Assembly (NCBI GenBank): GCA_020845495.1
Contig: JADLFM010000062.1
Coordinates: 62,001 to 126,000, forward strand
Source of the DNA: Chloroflexota bacterium
GTDB lineage: Bacteria; Chloroflexota; UBA6077; JACCZL01
Length of the DNA: 64,000 bases
Direction: 5' to 3'
Position 1 is the first letter of the stretch, and the number at the start of each line of letters is the position of its first letter. Under the pieces are notes generated by a model. That model was given only the letters and a program-made list of their open reading frames with translations, was not told the DNA's origin and did not search any database. Position numbers and translations under genes: made by a program. Of this stretch, positions 7,628 to 15,011 are shown one piece after another.

Positions 7628-9193
7628 CTAGCGTGGGCGCACGAGCAGCGATACCGACTCGACGTGGTACGTCTGGGGAAACATGTCGATGGGTTGGACG
7701 TGCTGGAGCACGTAGCCGCCCTCTCGTAGGATGGCGAGGTCGCGGGCCAGCGTCGCCGGCTCGCACGAGACGTAGACGATCCGCTCGGGCTGGGCCACGG
7801 TCAGCGCTTCCAGCACCGCCGCATCGCAGCCGACGCGCGCCGGGTCGAGCAGCACCTTTGTGGGTCGCTCCTCCAGTCTCGGGAGTACGTCCTCTGTCTT
7901 ACCGGCGATGAAGCGCGCGTTCGGCAGATCCCGGCAGTTCGCCTGGGCGTCCTTCACCGCCGCTGGTGATTCCTCGATGCCGACCACCGAGCGCACCAGC
8001 GGCGCCAGGATCGCCGCGAACGTGCCGACGCCGCAGTAGGCGTCGACGATGACATCGTCTGGCTGGAGGTCGAGACACTCCAACGCCACCAGCACCAGCG
8101 TCTCCGCCATCGAGAGGCCGTCGACAGGGATCAGGTCGGCGAAGCGATGGGCGATCTCTTCGGTCGGGAAGTCGGCCGCGCGGTGCTCGCGGCGGGTGTT
8201 CACCTGGAAGAAGGCAGGAGCGGCCACCCGGAACCGTCGCCCAAGCAGTTGCTCGTGCAGGTCGGGCTGGCCCGAAGGGATCGGCTCCTCGGTCGCGGCC
8301 GCCTCCCGCTCGACGTTCTGCGGAATAGCGGACCGGGACGTCGTGCCTGCTTCCGTCGGCTCAGCGGTCGATGGCCCAGTGGCATCGGGCGGCTCAGGTG
8401 TAGCAGCGGAATCTGGCCCTTCGGTCCACGCATCAGGCTCGGGGATCTCGGCAGTCGCAATGGCATCCGGCGCAGCCCCGCGCAACGCTGCCCAGGCATG
8501 ATGGGCCGGGGCGTGAGTGACGACATCGGTCAGGGGCAGCGGATCGCCGAGAGGCGGCAGGGCCGGGTTGATCAGAAGATCGCCGGTGTTCGCGCCAACG
8601 CGGATCGCCAGTTGATGGGCGCGAAACCCCGGCAATCGGCGCTGAAGCGTGCCAAGAATCCCGTTTATGGTGGGCTGCATCAGCCAGCAGTGGTCGATCC
8701 GGAGCAACTGGCGCGTCCCCAGTCGCGTGAAGCACAGTTCACCATACTTCCGGCCCACCGAGAAGCGAGCATGATTGCGATAGTGCCAGGGCTGGTCCAT
8801 GCCAATGGTCGGCAAGACGAGCCGTTCGGCCTCCGCGTAGCCCCCAATTCGGCGTAGTTGCTCGGCCACGATGTCCTGCTTGAAACGAAGCTGGGCCGGG
8901 TAGCCAGCATGTTGCCATTGACAACCGCCGCAGGTGCCAAAGTAGACGCACGGCGGCTGCACCCGGTCCGGCGAAGCCGTCTCGATCTCGACGATCTGGG
9001 CGCGAGCGTAATCACCCTTGTCTTGCACGATCTCCGCAACGACTGTCTCGCCGGGCAAGCCGTACGGCACGAAGACGACCCGACCTTCGAGACGGCCAAT
9101 CGCCTCGCCGCCATGGGCAACCCCGCTGAGCTCGAGTCTGACCCGCTCGCGTGGGCCGGTCGGCCGCGCAGCGCGCCGCTGTCGGCGAGTCAT
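7628..9193 (-). CDS. RNA (uracil-C5) methyltransferase, RlmD/TrmA family
   Basis: A 521-residue SAM-dependent RNA methyltransferase. It starts with a TRAM RNA-binding domain (ELSGVAHGGEAIGR, residues 21-34). The iron-sulfur ligands are Cys82, Cys88 and Cys91 (CVYFGTCGGC) and probably a later Cys in DHCWLMQ. The methyltransferase core shows YCGVGTFAA, DPARVGCD and the nucleophile cysteine in YVSCEPATLARD. These mark m5U formation in 23S rRNA or tRNA; which RNA cannot be decided. Between the Fe-S and catalytic parts there is a Pro/Glu/Ala/Thr-rich insert at about residues 240-315. Its start codon overlaps the thioesterase stop as ATGA. Confidence 0.92.
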   Translation of the reverse strand: MTRRQRRAARPTGPRERVRLELSGVAHGGEAIGRLEGRVVFVPYGLPGETVVAEIVQDKGDYARAQIVEIETASPDRVQPPCVYFGTCGGCQWQHAGYPAQLRFKQDIVAEQLRRIGGYAEAERLVLPTIGMDQPWHYRNHARFSVGRKYGELCFTRLGTRQLLRIDHCWLMQPTINGILGTLQRRLPGFRAHQLAIRVGANTGDLLINPALPPLGDPLPLTDVVTHAPAHHAWAALRGAAPDAIATAEIPEPDAWTEGPDSAATPEPPDATGPSTAEPTEAGTTSRSAIPQNVEREAAATEEPIPSGQPDLHEQLLGRRFRVAAPAFFQVNTRREHRAADFPTEEIAHRFADLIPVDGLSMAETLVLVALECLDLQPDDVIVDAYCGVGTFAAILAPLVRSVVGIEESPAAVKDAQANCRDLPNARFIAGKTEDVLPRLEERPTKVLLDPARVGCDAAVLEALTVAQPERIVYVSCEPATLARDLAILREGGYVLQHVQPIDMFPQTYHVESVSLLVRPR

Positions 9194-9753
9194 GCCGGTG
9201 CGCCGCCAGCCTCGCCCGCCGCATGCGTCTCTGACTGGCCAGCCGCTCGTGCAGTTGGGCGCCTGGCCGCTCGCAGTACGGGCTGCCCGGCCGATGCGCG
9301 TCCGCCAGGCCGTTCAGCATCTGCTCGTGCCTCGAAGCGCTCGACGCCCTCGCGGACCCATTCGGGAATTCGGATCGGCCGCAGCGTCTGGTGCGCCAAC
9401 AGCGCGTGGTCGGTGTACCCCGTCACCACCAGGACCCGGTCGTCCGCCCGCCAGATCTCGTAGTCCATTCGGAAGCGTACCTTACCCATGGAGGAGCAGC
9501 GCGCGAACACCGTCAACTCATCGTCGAAGCGCGACGGCGCGTGGTAGCGCTGGTACGACTCGACGAGCGCGCCAGTCATCTTCCGGTCTTCGAGCGAGCG
9601 GTAGTCGACGCCGGCCGCTCGCAAGTACTCGACGCGCGCCACCTCGAAGTAGATCAGGTAATTGGCGTGGTAGACGATACCCATCGCGTCGGTGTCGGCG
9701 TAGCGGACGCGAAGCCGACAGGAGAAGGGAAAACCGGGCGCGAGGTCAGACAC
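9190..9753 (-). CDS. Acyl-CoA thioesterase, 4HBT/YbgC type
   Basis: A 187-residue hot-dog-fold protein. RYADTDAMGIVYHANYLIYF (residues 16-35) is the 4-hydroxybenzoyl-CoA-thioesterase signature, including the catalytic Asp in DAMG. The fold ends near residue 140; the last 45 residues are an Arg/Ala/Gly-rich, probably disordered tail beyond the usual family length. It hydrolyses acyl-CoA thioesters in the cytoplasm; substrate unknown. Its stop overlaps the methyltransferase start by four bases (ATGA), so the two are coupled, although no functional link is known. Confidence 0.9.
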   Translation of the reverse strand: MSDLAPGFPFSCRLRVRYADTDAMGIVYHANYLIYFEVARVEYLRAAGVDYRSLEDRKMTGALVESYQRYHAPSRFDDELTVFARCSSMGKVRFRMDYEIWRADDRVLVVTGYTDHALLAHQTLRPIRIPEWVREGVERFEARADAERPGGRASAGQPVLRAARRPTARAAGQSETHAAGEAGGAPA

Positions 9754-9873
9754 GGCACGCTCCGGCCACCAGGATCACGGCTGCCAGGCGGGGCTGGCGA
9801 GTTACGGCCGCGCTGGTGCCGGCGCTCAGCCAGTTCGTCAGCCGGCGTGCGACGGCCTCGTCAGACTGGGGGG

Positions 9874-11064
9874 TCAAATCGCACCCTCGCCACGCAGCCG
9901 AGCGATTTCCTCGGGTGACGCTCCAAGCTCGGTCAATACCTCGTCGGTATGCTCGCCCAGCATCGGCGGGTGGCGGCGGACCGTCGCCGGGGTGTCGCCA
10001 AGCTTGTAGGGGATGCCGGCCATCTTCACGCCCCCGAGTTTCGGGTGCGCCACCTCGAGCAACATGTCACGCGCCAGAACCTGGGGATCGTCGAAGACCT
10101 CGGCAATCGAGTTGACCGGCCCGGCCGGCACCCCAACCGCGATCAACGCATTGACCCACTCGGTCGCCGTGCGGGCCGGCAAGACCGTCTCGATCAGCGG
10201 CACCAGTTCACCCCGATGGGCAACTCGGTCGGGATTGGTCCGGAAGCGCGCATCGTCGACCCACTCCGGGTGGCCGAGCACTGCCGCGAAGTCGCGGAAC
10301 TGGCGGTCGTTGAGCGCCCCGAAGGCGAAGTAGCGGTCGCTGGCTTTGAAGAGCTGGTACGGCACGATGCTGTTGTGGCCGTTACCGATTCGCGCCGGCA
10401 GACATCCGCTCGCGAAATAGTCGGTCGCCAGGTGGATGAGCCAGCCGACGACCGTTTCGAGCAAGGACAGGTCGACGCGCTGGCCGGTCCCCATGCGGTC
10501 GCGGTAATGAATCGCGGCCAGGATCGCCGAGCAGCCGGTCATCGCCGTCGTCAGATCCCCGATGGCGACGCCGTACTTCATCGGCTCGCCCGCCGGCTCG
10601 CCGGTCACACTCATGATGCCGCCCATCGCCTGGGCCATGTAGTCGTAGCCGGGCCGCTCGGCATACGGGCCGGTCCGGCCGTAGCCGGTCACCGAGCAGT
10701 AGACGAGGCGAGGGTTCACCTCTCTGAGCACCCCTTCGTACCCCAGCCCGAGCCGCTCCATCGTCCCGGCCTTGAAGTTCTCGACCAGAATGTCGGCATC
10801 GCGAACCAGTCGCAGCAGCAGATCGCGTGCAGCCGGGTGCTTCAGGTTGAGCGTGACGCTCCGCTTGTTCCGGTTGACGGCGAGGTAGTAGGTGCTCTCC
10901 CCGCCGACGAAGGGCGGCCCCCAGCGACGGGTGTCGTCGCCGGTCCCAGGCTGCTCGATCTTGACGACGTCGGCGCCCATGTCGCCGAGCATCATCGTCA
11001 GGTAGGGGCCTGCCAGAACTCGCGTGAGGTCGACGACCTTCAAGTCGCTCAGTGGGCCAGTCAT
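9874..11064 (-). CDS. CoA transferase family III (CaiB/BaiF)
   Basis: A 396-residue class III CoA transferase, close to the usual length. It opens with LKVVDLTRVLAGPYLTMMLG and DMGADVVKIEQPGTGD; the aspartate of GYDYMAQAMGG is probably the residue that forms the aspartyl-CoA intermediate. Members move CoA between carboxylic acids (formate/oxalate, carnitine, bile acids, aromatic acids), so the acid here is open. I start it at 11064 (MTGPLSD); an in-frame extension to 11313 would overlap the divergent acetyltransferase gene. It lies 120 bases upstream of the thioesterase on the same strand and could be part of the same acyl-CoA gene group. Confidence 0.92.
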   Translation of the reverse strand: MTGPLSDLKVVDLTRVLAGPYLTMMLGDMGADVVKIEQPGTGDDTRRWGPPFVGGESTYYLAVNRNKRSVTLNLKHPAARDLLLRLVRDADILVENFKAGTMERLGLGYEGVLREVNPRLVYCSVTGYGRTGPYAERPGYDYMAQAMGGIMSVTGEPAGEPMKYGVAIGDLTTAMTGCSAILAAIHYRDRMGTGQRVDLSLLETVVGWLIHLATDYFASGCLPARIGNGHNSIVPYQLFKASDRYFAFGALNDRQFRDFAAVLGHPEWVDDARFRTNPDRVAHRGELVPLIETVLPARTATEWVNALIAVGVPAGPVNSIAEVFDDPQVLARDMLLEVAHPKLGGVKMAGIPYKLGDTPATVRRHPPMLGEHTDEVLTELGASPEEIARLRGEGAI

Positions 11065-11120
11065 GGAAGCGACGTCAGTCTCCTGGGAAAACAGTTGAAG
11101 TCGGGGGCGACTCTGGCCGA

Positions 11121-11149
11121 TTGTAACAGGACGCCAGGCTGGCCATACT
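11121..11149 (+). promoter_or_regulatory. Possible promoter of the acetyltransferase gene
   Basis: TTGTAA (11121-11126) and CATACT (11144-11149) are spaced by 17 bases in the 115-base divergent region, about 30 bases before the start codon at 11180. Both boxes deviate from consensus, so this is only a candidate. Confidence 0.35.
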
Positions 11150-11179
11150 GCCGACGTCGAGCCAACACTGCGAGGGACT

Positions 11180-12421
11180 ATGGCACAGACGACTTCCGGC
11201 ATCACCATCCGTGCAACTGCGCCTGCCGATCTGCCCGCGTTCACCGATACGCTGGGGTTGTCGTTTGGCGTCGAGATCCTGCCCGACGCCCGTGCCCGCT
11301 TCGAGCAACTCATCGAACCGACGCATCAGCTCATCGCGACTGAAAATGGCCGGGTGGTGGGGACGGCCGGCGTCCTGCCCCTCCGCATGACCGTGCCGGG
11401 GGGCGAGGCGGCGGCGGCCGGCATCACCCACGTCGGGGTCAGCCCGAGCCATCGTCGGCATGGCATCCTCCGCCAGTTGATGCGGCGCCAGTTGGACGAT
11501 CTGCGGGCGCGGAACGAACCGCTCGCGATTCTCTGGGCGTCAGAGAGCGCCATCTACCAGCGCTTCGGCTACGGCCTGGGCACCCTGCGTCTGGCGATCG
11601 ACGTCGAGCGGGGGCGAGAGGCGTTCATCGGCAATCCAGAGCCGGTCGGACAGGTGCGAATCGTGGACGTCGAAACGGCACTGCGAACGCTCCCTGAGGT
11701 CTACGAGCGAGTCCGGGTCAGAACCCCCGGCGCGTTTGCGCGTTCCCCGATCTGGTGGAAGGATCGGCGTCTCATCGATCTGGAGCGCTTCCGTCGGGGT
11801 GGTGGGCCGATGTTTCGGGCGATCCTCGAGATCGACGGCCGGCCGGAGGGCTACGCGCTCTACCGCATTCACGGCGGCTGGAGTGACGACAACCTGCCGA
11901 ACACCTGGCTCGACGCCCTCGAAGCGGTCGGGACCACGCCGATGGCCGTGCGTGAGATCTGGCGGTTCCTGTTCGGCGTCGACCTGGTGACCCGCGTGCG
12001 GGCCAACCGGCTCTACGTCGATCACCCGTTGTTCTTCCTGCTTCAAGAGCCTCGGCGCCTCCGAAGCCGGCTGATCGACGGCATCTGGCTGCGCGTCGTC
12101 GATCTCGTCGCGGCGCTCGAAGCCCGCACCTATGGTGCCGAAGACACCCTGACGCTCGCCGTGGACGACGCTTTCTGCCCCTGGAACGCCGGCGTCTGGA
12201 AGCTGGATGCCAGTCCTGATGGCGCCCACGTCACGTCGACGACCGCCGAGCCTGACCTTCGCCTGTCAGCAGCCGACCTCGGCGCACTGTACCTCGGGGG
12301 TGTCCATGCTGCCAGTCTGGTGCACGCTGGCCGCATCATCGAGACCCGCCCGGGTGCCGCACGTCGGGCGGACACGCTGTTCGCTTCGGACGTGCCGCCC
12401 TGGTGCCCCGATGATTTCTAG
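11180..12421 (+). CDS. GNAT acetyltransferase, Eis-like
   Basis: A 413-residue protein with the three-part layout of Eis-type acetyltransferases: an N-terminal GNAT domain with the acetyl-CoA loop VSPSHRRHGILRQLMR (about residues 93-108) and the YQRFGYG segment, a second GNAT-like domain in the middle, and a C-terminal sterol-carrier-like domain (from about residue 310, TLTLAVDDAFCPWN). Eis proteins acetylate amines, including aminoglycosides in some bacteria; the physiological substrate is generally unknown and no resistance role is claimed here. It is transcribed divergently from the CoA transferase and stands alone. Confidence 0.9.
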   Translation: MAQTTSGITIRATAPADLPAFTDTLGLSFGVEILPDARARFEQLIEPTHQLIATENGRVVGTAGVLPLRMTVPGGEAAAAGITHVGVSPSHRRHGILRQLMRRQLDDLRARNEPLAILWASESAIYQRFGYGLGTLRLAIDVERGREAFIGNPEPVGQVRIVDVETALRTLPEVYERVRVRTPGAFARSPIWWKDRRLIDLERFRRGGGPMFRAILEIDGRPEGYALYRIHGGWSDDNLPNTWLDALEAVGTTPMAVREIWRFLFGVDLVTRVRANRLYVDHPLFFLLQEPRRLRSRLIDGIWLRVVDLVAALEARTYGAEDTLTLAVDDAFCPWNAGVWKLDASPDGAHVTSTTAEPDLRLSAADLGALYLGGVHAASLVHAGRIIETRPGAARRADTLFASDVPPWCPDDF

Positions 12422-12561
12422 CGCATGCAGCATCGAACTTGATGGTCTGGCAGCACAGGCGCCCGCGCCGAACCAGGCGGCAACATCGGCCAGGTGAACA
12501 TGGCGAGGGCAATCCGGGTGGAAGCCCGTAGTGCATCGGTGCGGACTCGGTGCGGGGTGAA

Positions 12562-12591
12562 GCGTGGCTCAGGCGGCGATTTTAGCCACGC
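12562..12591. terminator. Possible stem-loop between convergent genes
   Basis: GCGTGGCT (12562-12569) pairs with AGCCACGC (12584-12591) around a 14-base loop, flanked by a second weaker pairing GGTGA/TCACC. It lies in the 230-base space where the acetyltransferase gene and the leftward MFS gene converge, where terminators are expected. There is no long T-tract. Nothing else is recognisable in this space. Confidence 0.35.
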
Positions 12592-12651
12592 CCGGTGTTT
12601 CTCACCTCCGCCCGCCCTCGTCGGCGTGATGAAGGCAGCCGCCGAATCCCC

Positions 12652-13971
12652 TCAGGACGCCGGCGTCACCGCTGGGATCGGCGTGACAGGCGGGATCGGC
12701 ATCGCGGCGCCGGTCGACGGCCGCTGGATCCGGATCACGATGGTAGCCGCTCCCAGGCAGAGGATGCCGCTCGTCATGAAGGCGAGCTGGTAGTCGCCGA
12801 ACCAGGAGTGCATCGCTCCTGCCGCGAAAGCAATCGCCGCCGCGCCGAACTGGTGGGCCGCGAAGATCCAGCCAAACACCACCCCCACCCGCTCGCGCCC
12901 AAACGTATCGGCTGCCAGACGGATAGTCGGCGCGACGGTGGCGACCCAGTCCAGGCCGTAGAAGACCACGAACACCAGCAGCCCGAAGTACCCTGTCCCG
13001 TATGCATACGGGAGGAAGATGAGCGACAATCCGCGCAGGCTGTAGTACCAGACCAGCAGTTTACGGTTGTCGAAGCGGTCCGAGAGCCAGCCGGAGAGCA
13101 TCGCGCCGGCCACGTCGAAGACGCCGATCAGGGCCAGCATACTCGCGGCCGTGACTTCTGGGATGCCGTGTTCCATCGAGGCCGGAATCAGGTGGGTGCC
13201 GATCAGGCCGTTGGTACTCGCACCGCAGATCGCAAAGCTACCGGCCAGCAGCCAGAAATCGCGGGAGCGGCTGCACGAGAGGAGCGTCTGCACCGCGGTG
13301 CGGAACGGTGCGGCGGCCGGCCCTACGGCGGCCGGCCCTACGGCGGCCGACTCGACCTCCCCAAACGGCCGCAGCCCCACATCGCTCGGCCGGCTGCGCA
13401 TCAGCAGCGCCACCAGGGGGATCGCCAACAACGCACAACTGGCTACCAGCAACGAGGCCGCCCGCCAGTTCAGACTCACCACCAGCGAGGCCAGGATCGG
13501 TAAGAAGACTAACTGTCCCGCCGCGCCGCTCGCCGTCAGGACGCCTGTGACCAGTCCGCGCCGCTCAGTGAACCAGCGATTCGCGACAATCGCAGCCAGC
13601 GCCCCCGCCATCGAGCCCGAGCCCATGCCTGCCAGGACACCCCACAGGAGCACGAGGTGCCACGACGATTGCATCAGCGGCGTCAGGCCAACCGCCACCA
13701 CCAACAGTGCCAGTGCGGCGACTACAACCTGCTGCACCCCGAAGCGATCCATCACCGCCGCTGCGAACGGCCCGCACAGGCCGAATAACAGCAGGTTGAT
13801 CGAGACGGCCAACGAGATGACGGCGCGGTCCCAGCCAAACTCGGTCTCGAGCGGCACCATGAGTACGCCCGGCATGGAGCGCACGCCGGCCGACGCCATC
13901 AAGACCAGGAACGTCACGCCCGCGATGACCCAGGCGTAGTGGATGCGACCCCGAGACAACGATGCGATCAC
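12652..13971 (-). CDS. MFS transporter
   Basis: A 439-residue permease with about twelve transmembrane helices and a central cytoplasmic loop near residues 205-225. The loop between helices 2 and 3 carries DRFGVQQVV, a variant of the MFS signature. It resembles the oxalate/formate- and monocarboxylate-type branch (YAWVIAGVTFLVL opening), which suggests import or exchange of a small organic anion, but the substrate is not determined. The start is a GTG that overlaps the stop of the HxlR regulator as GTGA, so the pair is one operon and the regulator probably controls this transporter. The central loop contains a 15-bp tandem repeat (13311-13350). Confidence 0.9.
   Translation of the reverse strand: MIASLSRGRIHYAWVIAGVTFLVLMASAGVRSMPGVLMVPLETEFGWDRAVISLAVSINLLLFGLCGPFAAAVMDRFGVQQVVVAALALLVVAVGLTPLMQSSWHLVLLWGVLAGMGSGSMAGALAAIVANRWFTERRGLVTGVLTASGAAGQLVFLPILASLVVSLNWRAASLLVASCALLAIPLVALLMRSRPSDVGLRPFGEVESAAVGPAAVGPAAAPFRTAVQTLLSCSRSRDFWLLAGSFAICGASTNGLIGTHLIPASMEHGIPEVTAASMLALIGVFDVAGAMLSGWLSDRFDNRKLLVWYYSLRGLSLIFLPYAYGTGYFGLLVFVVFYGLDWVATVAPTIRLAADTFGRERVGVVFGWIFAAHQFGAAAIAFAAGAMHSWFGDYQLAFMTSGILCLGAATIVIRIQRPSTGAAMPIPPVTPIPAVTPAS
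13311..13350. repeat. 15-bp tandem repeat inside the MFS gene
   Basis: CGGCGGCCGGCCCTA occurs at 13311-13325 and 13326-13340, with a partial copy to 13350. In frame it encodes repeated Val-Gly-Pro-Ala-Ala in the cytoplasmic loop between the two six-helix halves, so copy-number change would be tolerated. Confidence 0.85.
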
Positions 13972-14534
13972 GAGGGTGTCTCCTCACGTGTGGCCTGGCG
14001 GCCTCTGGACGGTGTGGACGTGCGATTCGGCGGGGCACTCCTGTGTCGGGCGGCATCGGCGCGCTGGTACCGGCGCCGGGCGCGCTCGCTGGCGGCCGGG
14101 CCGGCGGTGAACGCCACCTCGAGTTCCTCGATAGGGCGGCCTGTAGCCCGATCCACCATCACCGGGTCCACCACTCGGCCGGTCTCGATCTCGACCAGCG
14201 TCAGGGTCCGCGCCTCGGCTGGCGTCTCGCGATACTCGATGGCATAGAGCGCCAGGAGCAGCGGCCGAAACGTCCGTCCACGCTCGGTCAGCACGTACTC
14301 GAAACGCGGCGGGCGCTCGCTGTATTGCCGCCGCTCCAGCAACCCATCCTCGACGAGCGACTTGAGGCGGCGGGTCAGCATCGCCGGCGTGATCCGCAGG
14401 TTCTGCTCCAGTTCGTCGAAGCGGGTGAACCCGTCGAACACGTCCCGCAGGATCAGCACGCTCCACCAGTCGCCGACTGGATCGACGCCGCGTGCAATGG
14501 GGCACTCGGAGGTCTTGAAACTGACGCGCTGCAT
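13968..14534 (-). CDS. HxlR-family transcriptional regulator
   Basis: A 188-residue regulator. The winged-helix domain at residues 1-105 has the HxlR features: Cys11 in SECPIARGVDPVGDWW, the recognition helix ITPAMLTRRLKSL and the wing YSERPPRFEYVLTERG. The C-terminal 80 residues are family-atypical, ending in an Arg/Ser-rich tail. HxlR proteins respond to aldehydes, quinones or redox change, often through the N-terminal cysteine. It is followed by the MFS gene with a four-base overlap. An imperfect palindrome at 14556-14578, overlapping a TATCAT box, is a likely autoregulatory operator. Confidence 0.88.
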   Translation of the reverse strand: MQRVSFKTSECPIARGVDPVGDWWSVLILRDVFDGFTRFDELEQNLRITPAMLTRRLKSLVEDGLLERRQYSERPPRFEYVLTERGRTFRPLLLALYAIEYRETPAEARTLTLVEIETGRVVDPVMVDRATGRPIEELEVAFTAGPAASERARRRYQRADAARHRSAPPNRTSTPSRGRQATREETPS

Positions 14535-14555
14535 CGCTCCTCGCCTGCCTGGACA

Positions 14556-14578
14556 GTTAGTAGCATCATGATAGTTAC
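14556..14578. promoter_or_regulatory. Candidate operator and -10 box of the HxlR-MFS operon
   Basis: An imperfect 23-bp dyad (11-bp arms, 8 of 11 paired, centre 14567) lies about 25-45 bases upstream of the regulator start. On the minus strand it contains TATCAT (14573-14568), a good -10 box, with a weak TTGCGC at -35 spacing. Binding here would block RNA polymerase. Ownership by the adjacent HxlR protein is inferred from position. Confidence 0.45.
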
Positions 14579-14664
14579 TTTGCGTGCTCGGCGCAAGTCA
14601 TGGGAGCTACGCGGGCGTGTTACACGCGCCTGCGCCTGCTGCGCGCCCCCCTGACCCCAGGGAA

Positions 14665-14720
14665 CGCCCTCACCCCCGGCCCCTCTCCCGCGTGCGGGAG
14701 AGGGGCCGGGGGTGAGGGCG
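14665..14720. repeat. Palindromic repeat with 27-bp arms (REP-like element)
   Basis: Arms 14665-14691 and 14694-14720 are perfect reverse complements around a GT centre. The sequence follows the same plan as 192-247 (CCTCACCCCC, then a variable pair, then CCCCTCTCCCGC), and the differences are compensated on both arms, which means that the pairing itself is conserved. It lies in the 477-base gap between the HxlR gene and the M20 peptidase gene. Confidence 0.85.
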
Positions 14721-14838
14721 ATTCGTTCCCGAGCGCCGCGAGCGCGAGCCTGGAAGACCAACGGCGTGCTCTCCGTGCACGAGATTGGGAAGCCCGGAGA
14801 GCAGACGCGCCGGGCTGAAGCTCCCATGCTGCTGCGTC

Positions 14839-14960
14839 GACTCGGTTCCATTTCTTGTTGGTCAGCCTGTCTCGGCCCATTCCTCGCAGCTCACTCCATC
14901 TGGGAGCGTCGGGCCACATGACCGCCGGATGGAGTCAGCAACGGACTTTGGAACCGAGTC
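14839..14960. repeat. Nested inverted repeat, 122 bp
   Basis: GACTCGGTTCCA (14839-14850) is repeated inverted at 14949-14960, and inside it CTCACTCCATC (14890-14900) pairs with GATGGAGTCAG (14928-14938) with one mismatch. The two pairings are nested, so the whole segment could fold as one long rod or be the degraded end-to-end remains of a small inverted-repeat element. It lies just downstream of the leftward M20 peptidase gene. Confidence 0.55.
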
Positions 14961-15011
14961 GCTGCGTTCCGCCGAGGGGATACGCGTGACGTCGCGGGGA
15001 AGAGAGCAGGG

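Noticed and set aside
12480..12600. Possible riboswitch (cobalamin-like) in the space after the acetyltransferase gene
   Set aside because: The conserved B12 box and core are not present, and the space lies between convergent gene ends where a riboswitch has nothing to control.
12595..13503. Long rightward reading frame inside the MFS gene region
   Set aside because: It is the antisense of the MFS permease, is Arg/His/Gln-rich, and has no ribosome site or recognisable domain.
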